From: Burkholderiales bacterium 39-55-53
GTDB taxonomy: Bacteria > Pseudomonadota > Gammaproteobacteria > Burkholderiales > Burkholderiaceae_C
NCBI GenBank assembly: GCA_002282445.1
Contig: NCJK01000002.1
Coordinates: forward strand, 186,001 to 250,000
DNA length: 64,000 nt
Reading direction: 5' to 3'
Below are positions 18,585 through 26,730 of this stretch, in pieces. The notes beneath the pieces were generated by a model, which saw nothing but the letters and a program-made list of their open reading frames with translations, was not told the DNA's origin and did not search any database. Every line of letters starts with the position of its first letter. The stretch's first letter is position 1. The position numbers and the translations under genes are program-made.

Positions 18585-20093
18585 ATGAAACACGGCACAC
18601 TCCTCGCAGCCATTGATTTGGGTTCCAACAGCTTTCGGCTTGAAATTGGCCGCTACGACCACGGACAAATTCAACGTGTGGCTTACCTCAAAGAAACGGT
18701 TCGCCAAGGCAACGGCCTCGACGAAGACCGAAATCTCACTGAAGATGCCATGCAGCGCGGCTGGGATTGCCTGGCTCGCTTTGCCGAACGTTTGGCTGGT
18801 TTCAAAAAATCTCAAGTCCGCGCTGTGGCGACCCAAACCCTGCGTGAAGCCAAAAACCGCGAAGAGTTTTTAAAGCGTGGATGCGAAATTCTGGGCTTCC
18901 CCATCGAGGTGATTGCCGGCACAGAAGAAGCCCGCTTGATTTACCAAGGCGTGGCACACATGCTGCCTAGCAATCAAGACCAACGTTTGGTGATTGATAT
19001 TGGCGGCCGCTCGACCGAGTTGGTTCTCGGCCATGGCCTAGAAGCCACCGAAACTGCGTCGTTTCGTGTCGGCAGTGTGGCGTGGTCCATGAAGTATTTC
19101 CCCACCGGTGAATTTACCGAGCAGGCGTTTTACAAAGCCGAAATTGCCGCACAAGCTGTGCTTGAAGAAGCACTCTCCACCTACCCTCGTCATTTGTGGA
19201 ACAAGGCCTATGGCGCATCGGGCACAGTCGGCGCTGTGGCTGAGATCTTGGCATTGTCTGGATTCCCCGAGGGTGAAATCACCATTGACGGGCTGGACTG
19301 GTTGGTCAAGTGCCTCGTGCGTGCGGGCAACGCCAACAAGGTGTTGCTGGAGGGCCTGAAGGAGGATCGACGCGCAGTCATTGGCGGTGGCGTGAGTGTG
19401 TTGCGCGCCTTGATGACTTTGTTACAAGTTCAAACTCTGCATGTGGCACAAGGGGCATTGCGTCATGGCGTGTTGTTTGACATGGTGGAACGTGAGGACC
19501 ATGACACGGACATGCGCGACTTGTCCATCCAACGCTTGGCCATCAAGTTTGCAGTCGATGCAGCACAAGGCCAACGTGTAGGTCGTGTGGCGGTGCATAT
19601 GCTGCAACGCATTTACAACAAAGCCAGTAGCGAAGAAGCAGCCGTTCTAGATCGGCTATCTCGCAAACTCAGTTGGGCTTCACAGCTACACGAGGTGGGC
19701 GTCGCCATTTCGCACAGCGACTATCACAAGCACGGTGCTTATATTTTGGACAACGCGGATCTGCTGGGCTTTGGCATGCCCGAACTGCATCGCCTAGGCT
19801 TGTTGGTGCTGGGGCAACGTGGAAAGTTGAAAAAACTCGAGATTGAGTTGGAAGACAACGAGTTTGCCAAGATGCTCATGGCCTTGCGCATCAGCCTCAT
19901 TCTTTGCCACGCACGCAAAGACCCGAATTACCAAGACTTGCGTCTGACATGTGATCACCACAAGCAACGTGTTTGCCTCCAAGCAAGCGACGATTGGTTG
20001 CAAGAGTTTCCTCAGTCTGCGCACTTACTCAAACAAGAAAGCATTTCTTGGGCGAAGACACCTTGGAGCTTCGAGTTTGTGACGAAACCATGA
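18585..20093 (+). CDS. ppx: Exopolyphosphatase (Ppx/GppA family)
   Basis: A 502-residue enzyme that removes terminal phosphates from polyphosphate. The N-terminal actin-like ATPase fold shows IDLGSNSFRLEIGRY, VIDIGGRSTEL, GSVAWS and AYGASGTVGA. The C-terminal part is the HD-like Ppx domain. The ATG at 18585 has no Shine-Dalgarno, and its predicted promoter would give almost no leader. It is divergent from phoX and upstream of the histone-like gene, sixA and ppk, the usual Burkholderiales polyphosphate cluster. Confidence 0.95.
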   Translation: MKHGTLLAAIDLGSNSFRLEIGRYDHGQIQRVAYLKETVRQGNGLDEDRNLTEDAMQRGWDCLARFAERLAGFKKSQVRAVATQTLREAKNREEFLKRGCEILGFPIEVIAGTEEARLIYQGVAHMLPSNQDQRLVIDIGGRSTELVLGHGLEATETASFRVGSVAWSMKYFPTGEFTEQAFYKAEIAAQAVLEEALSTYPRHLWNKAYGASGTVGAVAEILALSGFPEGEITIDGLDWLVKCLVRAGNANKVLLEGLKEDRRAVIGGGVSVLRALMTLLQVQTLHVAQGALRHGVLFDMVEREDHDTDMRDLSIQRLAIKFAVDAAQGQRVGRVAVHMLQRIYNKASSEEAAVLDRLSRKLSWASQLHEVGVAISHSDYHKHGAYILDNADLLGFGMPELHRLGLLVLGQRGKLKKLEIELEDNEFAKMLMALRISLILCHARKDPNYQDLRLTCDHHKQRVCLQASDDWLQEFPQSAHLLKQESISWAKTPWSFEFVTKP

Positions 20094-20165
20094 CAAATAT
20101 GACACTAGGTGATTTAAATTAAACGATATAAACTGTTTACTCACTTCACTTAAAAGGACCCAACA

Positions 20166-20627
20166 GTGATCACCACTGCTCAAAAAACAATCGTTCAAGC
20201 CGCTGTCAAATCTAAAACTGCCGCAGCCCCTGCTGCTAAAAAACCAGCTGCCAAAGCTCCGGCAAAAAAAGTAACTGCCACCAAGCGCCCTGCCGCTAAA
20301 AAGCCTGTGGTTAAAAAAGCTGCAGTCAAGCCAAGCGTCACTAAAACTGCAGTCAAAAAAGCGCCCGCAAAGCCTGTGAAAACGGTCAAGCCTGCGAAAG
20401 TCAAAAAGCCAAAATTGGTGCGCGATAGCTTCACCATTCCTAAAGACGAATACGTCGTCATCGACAGCCTGAAAATTCGCGCTGGCAAACTCGGCCAAGC
20501 TGTGAAGAAAAGCGAACTGTTGCGCGCTGGCGTCAAAGCCCTCGCCGCCATGAGCGACATTCAGTTCAAAGCAGCTTTGAGCAATGTGCCGACCATCAAG
20601 ACCGGTCGTCCCAAGGGCTCGAAGTAA
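20166..20627 (+). CDS. Histone H1-like lysine/alanine-rich DNA-binding protein
   Basis: A 153-residue protein in two parts. Residues 1-85 are a Lys/Ala/Pro-rich tail with KKPAAKAPAKK-type repeats like the C-terminus of eukaryotic H1, suited to non-specific DNA (or polyphosphate) binding. Residues 90-153 are a conserved globular region (RDSFTIPKDEYVVIDSLK, KKSELLRAGVKAL, ending GRPKGSK) found in similar proteins next to polyphosphate genes in Burkholderiales. The GTG start at 20166 has AAAAGGA 8 nt upstream. It overlaps the convergent sixA by 32 bp. A nucleoid role under phosphate stress is inference. Confidence 0.8.
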   Translation: MITTAQKTIVQAAVKSKTAAAPAAKKPAAKAPAKKVTATKRPAAKKPVVKKAAVKPSVTKTAVKKAPAKPVKTVKPAKVKKPKLVRDSFTIPKDEYVVIDSLKIRAGKLGQAVKKSELLRAGVKALAAMSDIQFKAALSNVPTIKTGRPKGSK

Positions 20628-21096
20628 GCTCAGGACACGCGACGGTCAGCAACACCGTTTGGGTTTGACCGTCGCGAATGCGGGTGCGTAGCCACCACAC
20701 ACTGCCCTTGCGCACAGGACAGTTTTGCTCTTGCATCCCCAAAAGTCGGGACACGAGTTGCCCTAAATAAGGCTGATGCCCTACCAAGAGCACAGACCCT
20801 TTGAGCTGTGGACCTGCTGCGGCATCCCACTTCAGCAATGCCAACACATCGTCCAGCGAAGTCTCGGGAACCAATTCATCGCGCAATTTGAATTTACGCC
20901 CCAAAGCTGCAACCGTTTCCTGTGTTCTCACCGATGGACTGACCAACACACGCGTGCCCTCAGGTAAATTCCGATCCAACCAAGCGGCCATCCGGGCTGC
21001 TTGACGATGACCTTTTTTGGTCAGCACACGTGATAAGTCATCTTCCCCCGCGGCTGCTTCGACTGCTTCGGCATGTCGCCACAAAATCAAATCCAT
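20596..21096 (-). CDS. sixA: SixA-type phosphohistidine phosphatase
   Basis: A 166-residue histidine phosphatase. It has the RHG-type motif LILWRHAEA, the second arginine region LVSPSVRTQETV and the C-terminal GHQPYLGQLV histidine. SixA in E. coli dephosphorylates histidine on phosphotransfer proteins such as NPr/ArcB. It is followed by ppk on the same strand but transcribed after it (ppk stop 21121, sixA start 21096), so ppk-sixA is likely one operon. Its 3' end overlaps the histone-like gene. Confidence 0.9.
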   Translation of the reverse strand: MDLILWRHAEAVEAAAGEDDLSRVLTKKGHRQAARMAAWLDRNLPEGTRVLVSPSVRTQETVAALGRKFKLRDELVPETSLDDVLALLKWDAAAGPQLKGSVLLVGHQPYLGQLVSRLLGMQEQNCPVRKGSVWWLRTRIRDGQTQTVLLTVACPELTSSPWDDRS

Positions 21097-21120
21097 AAGG
21101 GCTCCCTCGTGGGTATTGCT

Positions 21121-23232
21121 TCAGAGTTTGGCGGCATACAACGCCATCAGCGCTGCCTGTGCGCCATGCGCTGGTATTGACGCAGTTTTGGCCGTGGTGC
21201 GTTTAGGTTTGGCTGCCTGCACACGGACATAGCGTCCATCGGCATTGAGCTGCCAAGCGTCCACACTGTCATGCAAATAAGCCACCAAACATTCGTCAAT
21301 CACACGCTGACGTAAAGCCGCATCTTCGACGGGCCACGCCACTTCGACGCGGCGCAACATGTTGCGGTTCATCCAATCGGCGCTCGACAAGTACAGCGAC
21401 TCATCGTTACCCGTACGGAAATAAAACACGCGTGAATGCTCTAAGAAACGACCGATGATCGAGCGAACGCGGATGTTGTCAGCCACACCCGGACGTTGTG
21501 CGGGCAACATGCACGCGCCACGAATGATCAAATCAATTTGTACACCTGCTTGACCGGCATGCAACAAAGCAGTCATGAGCTTTTCGTCGGTGAGCGTGTT
21601 CATTTTCAAAATGATGCGACTCGCAACACCTTTTGCAGCGGCTAATGCGGCGTGCTCTACCTTTTCAATCAAGCTACGCTGCAAATGGAAAGGTGCAATC
21701 ATCAACTTGTTCAAGCGCGGAATCTTGCTTTGATTGGCCAGCAAGTTAAACACGCTCTCCACATCCTGCGTGAGCTTGGGATCGCACGTGATGTGACTCA
21801 GATCGGTGTAGAGCTTGGCAGTACGTGGGTTGTAATTGCCAGTAGACAAATGCGCATAGCGACGGATGTTGCGACCTTCACGACGCGTGACCAAAAGCAT
21901 CTTGGCGTGCGTCTTCAAGCCCACGACACCGTACACCACTTGCGCACCGATGTACTCTAACTTTTCGGCCCAGTTGATGTTGGCTTCTTCGTCAAAGCGC
22001 GCTTTGAGCTCAACCACCACCGTCACTTCTTTGCCGCGCTGCACGGCCTCGCGCAGCAACTCCATCAGCACCGAGTCAGCACCCGTGCGGTAAATGGTTT
22101 GCTTGATGGCCAACACATCTGGGTCGCGCACCGCCTCACGCAAGAACGCCAACACACCATCAAAACTTTCATAGGGCTGATGAATCAGAACATCACCCGT
22201 TTGCAAGCGATCAAAGATGGAACCACTGCTGACCATCTGCTCCGGAAAACTCGCGCTGTAGCGTGGGAATAACCACTTTGGGTTATCGACCAAATCAATC
22301 AACTGATTCAATCGCACCAAGTTCACGGGCCCATGCACACGGTACAACGCAGACTCAGGCAATTCGAACTGTTGCAGCAAAAATTCAGACAAGTACTCCG
22401 AACAACCTGAAGACACCTCAAGTCGCACCGCTTGGCCATAGTTGCGATGCACCAAGCCTTGACGCAGCGCAGTGCGCAAGTTCTTCACGTCCTCTTCATC
22501 CACCGACAAATCGGAGTGGCGCGTGACACGGAACTGAGAGAACTGCTGAACCTCACGACCCGGGAACAAATCACGCAAATGGGCGCGCACCACACTCGAA
22601 ATCGATACAAACAACTGGCGTTTGCCAGAAATTTTTTCTGGCAACTGAATCAAGCGTGGCAAGCTACGTGGTACTTTGACAATCGCAATTTCGTTGTCAC
22701 GACCAAACGCATCTTTGCCTGACAAGCGCACGATGAAATTGAGTGACTTATTGGCCACCTGTGGAAATGGATGAGCAGGGTCGAGCCCTACAGGCAAGAG
22801 CATGGGACGGACTTCGCGCTCAAAGAATGACTTCACCCACTGCTGCTGGGCCAAGGTTCGCTCGCCATGCGACAACAAACGCACACCCTCTTTGGCAAAT
22901 GCAGGCATCAACACATCGTTGAACAAGGCATATTGTTCTTCTACCAAGATGTGCGCCGCCTGGCTCAATGCGTTTTGCGCATCCGCATCGACCGCATCAA
23001 GCGGTGCAAGTGGGCTCTCTAAGCTGGTGTAGAGCGCTGCGCGCACCTCAAAGAACTCATCCAAGTTAGACGACACAATGCACAAGTAACGCAAACGCTC
23101 TAGCAAAGGCACATCCGTGCGTTTTGCCCAGTCCAGCACACGCTCGTTGAACGCAAGCAGGCTTAAATCACGATCAAGCCATACGGCCTTTTGTGTTGAA
23201 GTTTGGGGTTGATCTTTTGATTGAATGCTCAT
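21121..23232 (-). CDS. ppk1: Polyphosphate kinase 1
   Basis: Makes polyphosphate reversibly from ATP. It has the PPK1 N-terminal block (LDRDLSLLAFNERVLDWA), FVRLSGKDAFGRDNE, HQPYESFDGVLAFLREAVRDPDVLAIKQTIYR in pieces, and the phosphorylated-histidine region RYAHLSTGNYNPRTAKLYTD. I chose the ATG at 23232 (703 residues). A second in-frame ATG at 23253 coincides with the predicted transcription start below the Pho box, so it would leave no leader. The Pho box at 23278-23295 suggests induction on phosphate limitation. Confidence 0.95.
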   Translation of the reverse strand: MSIQSKDQPQTSTQKAVWLDRDLSLLAFNERVLDWAKRTDVPLLERLRYLCIVSSNLDEFFEVRAALYTSLESPLAPLDAVDADAQNALSQAAHILVEEQYALFNDVLMPAFAKEGVRLLSHGERTLAQQQWVKSFFEREVRPMLLPVGLDPAHPFPQVANKSLNFIVRLSGKDAFGRDNEIAIVKVPRSLPRLIQLPEKISGKRQLFVSISSVVRAHLRDLFPGREVQQFSQFRVTRHSDLSVDEEDVKNLRTALRQGLVHRNYGQAVRLEVSSGCSEYLSEFLLQQFELPESALYRVHGPVNLVRLNQLIDLVDNPKWLFPRYSASFPEQMVSSGSIFDRLQTGDVLIHQPYESFDGVLAFLREAVRDPDVLAIKQTIYRTGADSVLMELLREAVQRGKEVTVVVELKARFDEEANINWAEKLEYIGAQVVYGVVGLKTHAKMLLVTRREGRNIRRYAHLSTGNYNPRTAKLYTDLSHITCDPKLTQDVESVFNLLANQSKIPRLNKLMIAPFHLQRSLIEKVEHAALAAAKGVASRIILKMNTLTDEKLMTALLHAGQAGVQIDLIIRGACMLPAQRPGVADNIRVRSIIGRFLEHSRVFYFRTGNDESLYLSSADWMNRNMLRRVEVAWPVEDAALRQRVIDECLVAYLHDSVDAWQLNADGRYVRVQAAKPKRTTAKTASIPAHGAQAALMALYAAKL

Positions 23233-23277
23233 TGTTTGCTCATGGCCTGTCATTTACTGATAGTGTGAATGCCATTC

Positions 23278-23295
23278 GTGACAATAACGTGACAT
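23278..23295 (-). promoter_or_regulatory. Pho box for ppk1
   Basis: Minus strand ATGTCAC-GTTA-TTGTCAC fits the 7-4-7 pattern. An extra half-site CCGTCAT lies 9 nt earlier, the same arrangement as in front of pstS. The -10 is weaker (CACACT or CACTAT at 23260-23267). Confidence 0.65.
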
Positions 23296-23328
23296 TTATG
23301 ACGGAAATATGATTCTCGGTGACACAGA

Positions 23329-24225
23329 TCAAAAATAACGCGCACTGCTGTTCAAGGCGAGGATTGGCTCTCCCATTCGAAGTTGAATACCGCTTTGCAC
23401 ACCATCGACCAATTGATAACCCTTAGGGACAAACATCAAAATGGTAGAGCCGTGCTCAAACCACCCCATCTCTTGCCCTTTGGTGTAGATCGCATCACAT
23501 GGAATTTCATTAGGCCCGCGATAGCGCAAATTCAACAACACGTCGACGGCATGAAATCGCATGCTGGCCACCAAGACCGCTGCCACCGGCACAATTAAAA
23601 ACGGCATGCCAGATGATGTTTGCATCTGCAAGACCGCCCTCTCGTTTTTACAAAACAGCTCCTTAACGCGGGTCAGGGCAATTGGATTGACGTTCCACGT
23701 ATCACCGGAGATGTAGGTCACATGACTCAAATGCGCATCACACGGTGCGTGAAAGCGGTGATACATGCTGCTGGTCAAACGCATGGTGACAAACGTTCCA
23801 CCCTCTAGCATCTGAGGCCAACGCTGCATCAACTCTGGCGCGCTCAAAAGCGTATTCAGTGTGTAAGGAAATCCTTTGGCCTGATAAACAATGCCATCGC
23901 GAATTTCCCCGCAAGCTCCGATGATGCAATCACAAGGCGATGTCAAGACATCTGGACGCGCGTCGACTGGGCGTAGACCCGGTTTGAGCTCGCGGGTGAA
24001 GCAGGCATGGATGGAGTCAAAGCTCTTCTCTTTGGCTTCACTCAAATCCAAATCTGTGAACCAACGCCAGACTGCAATTGACCCTTTCACGATCCAAGGG
24101 TGGCGAAGTTGGCTCCACCAGCCCATGAAGCGCGTCACGGCAATCCGAGGTATGCGGTTGGTTAATAAGAAATTCAGGTCTTCTTGTAAGAGCCATGTTT
24201 GAAATTTGCTTCGAATCTTCATCAT
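23329..24225 (-). CDS. psd: Phosphatidylserine decarboxylase
   Basis: A 298-residue pyruvoyl-type proenzyme that converts phosphatidylserine to phosphatidylethanolamine at the inner membrane. The self-cleavage site is WFEHGSTILMF, with Ser260 becoming the pyruvoyl group. Other family blocks are FFTREL-like CFTRELKPGLRPVD, SPCDCIIGACGEI and YHRFHAPCDAHL. ATG at 24225 or 24222. It is divergent from a class-III aminotransferase gene, and that gene's Pho box (24216-24233) overlaps the psd start codons, so PhoB bound there could hinder psd transcription while activating its neighbour (inference). Confidence 0.93.
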   Translation of the reverse strand: MMKIRSKFQTWLLQEDLNFLLTNRIPRIAVTRFMGWWSQLRHPWIVKGSIAVWRWFTDLDLSEAKEKSFDSIHACFTRELKPGLRPVDARPDVLTSPCDCIIGACGEIRDGIVYQAKGFPYTLNTLLSAPELMQRWPQMLEGGTFVTMRLTSSMYHRFHAPCDAHLSHVTYISGDTWNVNPIALTRVKELFCKNERAVLQMQTSSGMPFLIVPVAAVLVASMRFHAVDVLLNLRYRGPNEIPCDAIYTKGQEMGWFEHGSTILMFVPKGYQLVDGVQSGIQLRMGEPILALNSSARYF

Positions 24226-24233
24226 CTTGTCAC
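24216..24233 (+). promoter_or_regulatory. Candidate Pho box for the class-III aminotransferase gene
   Basis: Plus strand TCTTCAT-CATC-TTGTCAC, then 10 nt, then TACAAA (24244-24249) as -10; the GTG start follows at 24279. The first repeat is identical to that of the olsA Pho box. It overlaps the first codons of psd. Confidence 0.6.
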
Positions 24234-24278
24234 TTAATTTAAATACAAAGGAGCATCACTAACACAAGGAAACAGACT

Positions 24279-25910
24279 GTGAATACCACATGGATGAGTT
24301 TGGGCGCATTGGCAACCCTGGCACCCTCGGTCTATCGACGACTTCAGCTTTCACGGGCAAAACACCGCTCACTTGCCGGCCATTCACGCATGGCCAAAAG
24401 ACTGGCTCGCTTGCTTCCTGGCTACCATTTTGACGAGCAAGTGTTCTTTAAATGTGACAACGCGCCCTTTGAAGTACAAAATTTACGCCGACAGGCCTTT
24501 TATAAGTTGGCGGATGTCCTCAAAGCCCGTCATCCGCTGAGCATTCAAGCCACAGCCGCTGCACGGGAAAACATTTCTGACATGCAGTTCATTGCGGCTT
24601 ACCGCGTGCCATTTCAATTCAGCCCCTTGGTTCAAGAGCACCTCAAAGTAGGCTCTTTCCTCCAATCTGCCACTGGGGTCTTTGTGACTGACCTCGATGG
24701 GCAATCTTTTTATGACTTGACGGGTTCTTACGGCGTCAACGTGTTCGGTGCTGATTTCTACAAACAATCCATGTCAGAAGGCATGGCCAAGACGCAAAGC
24801 TTGGGGCCTGTTCTGGGCTCCTATCACCCTTGCGTTGCAAGTAACGCTGAGCGCTTGAAAAAAATTTCCTGTATGGACGAAGTGTCCTTCCACATGTCCG
24901 GTACGGAAGCTGTGATGCAAGCCGTGCGCTTAGCGCGCTACCACACCAAGCGTAAAAATTTGGTACGTTTTTGTGGCGCGTACCACGGCTGGTGGGAAGA
25001 TGTTCAGCCAGGGCCTGGCAACCCCATGCCTCCACGCGAAACCTATACATTGAGCGACATGAGTGAGCGCAGCTTAGAGGTGATCCGAACACGCAAAGAC
25101 ATTGCCTGTGTGCTGGTCAACCCCCTTCAAGCACTTCACCCCAACGTGAATGCACCTGGCGACTCAACCTTGGTCGACAGCAGTCGCAAGGCCAGCTATG
25201 ACCGCCAGGCCTACACGGAGTGGTTGCACAAACTGCGTCAAGCTTGCACGGACAATGGTGTGGTCTTGATTTTTGATGAGGTTTTCCTGGGCTTTCGTTT
25301 AGCACCGGGAGGCGCACAAGAATACTTCGGTGTGCAAGCTGACATGGTGACCTACGGCAAGACATTGGGTGGCGGTTTCCCCGTGGGTGTCGTCTGCGGT
25401 AAGAAAGAATGGATGCACCGCTTTCATAGCGATCGTCCAGCAGACATTTGCTTTGCACGTGGCACATTCAATGCGCACCCCGCCGTGATGGGGGCGATGT
25501 CAGCCTTTTTAGACAAGCTTGAGACTGCCGAGATACAAAGCATTTACGAAGGCTTGGATGAGCGTTGGAATGCGCGCGTTCAATACTTCAATGGCGCAAT
25601 GCAATCCAACGGCATCCCCCTGCAGGCTGCCAACATGTCAAGTGTTTGGACTTTGTTTTACACGCAACCCAGCCGCTACAACTGGATGTTGCAATATTAC
25701 TTGCGCATCCATGGTTTGGCACTGAGCTGGGTAGGTACAGGACGGTTGATCTTTAGCTTGAACTACAGCGATGCCGACTTCGAAACAGTTGTCCAACGGT
25801 TTGTGCTTGCAGCCACTCAGATGAGAAATGATGGTTGGTGGTGGCATGCACCAGAGGCGAGCAACAAGAAAATCCGACGTAGTATTTTGAAAGAGACTCT
25901 GTTCCGCTGA
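24279..25910 (+). CDS. PLP-dependent class-III aminotransferase (glutamate-1-semialdehyde aminomutase-like), Pho-regulated
   Basis: A 543-residue fold-type I PLP enzyme. The PLP-binding Asp is in LIFDEVFLGFR, and the Schiff-base lysine is Lys361 in TYGKTLGGGFPVG; HMSGTEAVMQAVRLAR and FCGAYHGWW complete the family core. About 110 residues precede the catalytic domain and contain an N-terminal hydrophobic or basic segment and no domain I recognise, so this is not a housekeeping HemL (about 430 residues). The GTG at 24279 has AAGGAAA upstream. Its Pho box and its place in a lipid-remodelling block suggest that it makes or modifies an amino head group; the substrate is unknown. A strong terminator follows. 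Confidence 0.82.
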   Translation: MNTTWMSLGALATLAPSVYRRLQLSRAKHRSLAGHSRMAKRLARLLPGYHFDEQVFFKCDNAPFEVQNLRRQAFYKLADVLKARHPLSIQATAAARENISDMQFIAAYRVPFQFSPLVQEHLKVGSFLQSATGVFVTDLDGQSFYDLTGSYGVNVFGADFYKQSMSEGMAKTQSLGPVLGSYHPCVASNAERLKKISCMDEVSFHMSGTEAVMQAVRLARYHTKRKNLVRFCGAYHGWWEDVQPGPGNPMPPRETYTLSDMSERSLEVIRTRKDIACVLVNPLQALHPNVNAPGDSTLVDSSRKASYDRQAYTEWLHKLRQACTDNGVVLIFDEVFLGFRLAPGGAQEYFGVQADMVTYGKTLGGGFPVGVVCGKKEWMHRFHSDRPADICFARGTFNAHPAVMGAMSAFLDKLETAEIQSIYEGLDERWNARVQYFNGAMQSNGIPLQAANMSSVWTLFYTQPSRYNWMLQYYLRIHGLALSWVGTGRLIFSLNYSDADFETVVQRFVLAATQMRNDGWWWHAPEASNKKIRRSILKETLFR

Positions 25911-25912
25911 TG

Positions 25913-25948
25913 AAAAAAGCGTTCAGGCCCGAGGGCCTGAACGCTTTT
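25913..25948. terminator. Bidirectional intrinsic terminator
   Basis: AAAAAA, then GCGTTCAGGCCC (25919-25930) pairing with GGGCCTGAACGC (25933-25944), then TTTT. It lies between the convergent aminotransferase and His-rich membrane protein genes and works in both directions. Confidence 0.9.
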
Positions 25949-25964
25949 AGATCAAAGGCACTGC

Positions 25965-26579
25965 TTAGTGAGAAGCGCTGGCGTTGATGAACTCTTCATC
26001 AAAGCGCTCACCACGCAACAATTGCAAAGGTGCTTTGTGATACAGATAGACGTCGTGGAATGGATCAGTCACGATCTTCGTCATCCAGACCAAGCCAGTT
26101 TGCACATCCTTGATGATGCACAAATGAATGGTTCTGAACAACAAACCACCTACACCTAAAGCCAACCAGGAGTAGCCAACGGCCTCAGAGAACTCAACCC
26201 ATGTTTCGTGGGTTGGAACCACATCCAACATACCTGGGAAATAGTAAATCACCAAAGGCAACAACACCCAAAGGCTAAGCAGAATCACTTTGCGGCGCAG
26301 GTTGTAACCCACCTTGATTTCTTCTTTCAATTCATTGGACGCATCGTTCACGTGGTCGTAGCCCAAAGGCTCAAAAAAGAAATGACCTGATTGACGCGCC
26401 ACCATCGAAACCAACCAAGCCAACAACGCAGCCCACGCAGGATTCACAAACAACAGGGCATACGAAATCAAAAAGCAAATGGCACTGAGCAAGTGCAAGG
26501 ATTGATTGATGCGGCAGTGATGGTAATAACGGTGATCATCCCATCGCTGGATTCGCAAAGCTTCCAAAAAGTTTTTCAC
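25965..26579 (-). CDS. Histidine-rich integral membrane protein, Pho-regulated (distantly Mpo1/DUF962-like)
   Basis: A 204-residue protein with about four membrane segments. Histidines cluster near the membrane: DDHRYYHHCRINQSLH at residues 15-30 and RQSGHFFFEPLGYDHV at about 67-82. The spacing recalls DUF962/Mpo1 iron dioxygenases (H...GHxxxE), but I cannot assign the family firmly; a lipid or fatty-acid hydroxylase is a reasonable guess. I chose GTG 26579, which has AGAGGA 9 nt upstream. The ATG at 26618 lies inside the predicted -10 of its own Pho promoter and so cannot be the start. Confidence 0.7.
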   Translation of the reverse strand: MKNFLEALRIQRWDDHRYYHHCRINQSLHLLSAICFLISYALLFVNPAWAALLAWLVSMVARQSGHFFFEPLGYDHVNDASNELKEEIKVGYNLRRKVILLSLWVLLPLVIYYFPGMLDVVPTHETWVEFSEAVGYSWLALGVGGLLFRTIHLCIIKDVQTGLVWMTKIVTDPFHDVYLYHKAPLQLLRGERFDEEFINASASH

Positions 26580-26629
26580 GTCTGATGTTCCTCTTGAGTT
26601 TCTAGACAGTGTGATCATGTGCTTGTCAT

Positions 26630-26647
26630 ATGAAAATTCAATGACAA
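26630..26647 (-). promoter_or_regulatory. Pho box for the His-rich membrane protein gene
   Basis: Minus strand TTGTCAT-TGAA-TTTTCAT, then 10 nt, then CATGAT (26614-26619). It supports the GTG start at 26579 over the upstream ATG. Confidence 0.65.
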
Positions 26648-26674
26648 AAGAGAAAAATTTGTTTTGAAATAAAT

Positions 26675-26692
26675 ACTTCAAAAAGCTGTCAT
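26675..26692 (+). promoter_or_regulatory. Candidate Pho box for the GT4 glycosyltransferase gene
   Basis: Plus strand ACTTCAA-AAAG-CTGTCAT. The second repeat is a perfect match, the first is weaker. TGTTAA or TTAAAT lies 10-12 nt downstream. It is back-to-back with the Pho box at 26630-26647, 27 bp away. Confidence 0.5.
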
Positions 26693-26730
26693 GTCATCAA
26701 GTTGTTAAATTTCTCAGCAAACATGAATGC

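Noticed and set aside
18488..18628. N-terminal extension of phoX beyond the ATG at 18487
   Set aside because: It would run through the Pho box and -10 and add no conserved residues before the Tat signal.
20091..20113. Pho-box-like TGACA repeats after ppx, upstream of the histone-like gene
   Set aside because: The two half-sites are 9 nt apart instead of 11, face the wrong way for the gene, and have no -10 at the right distance.
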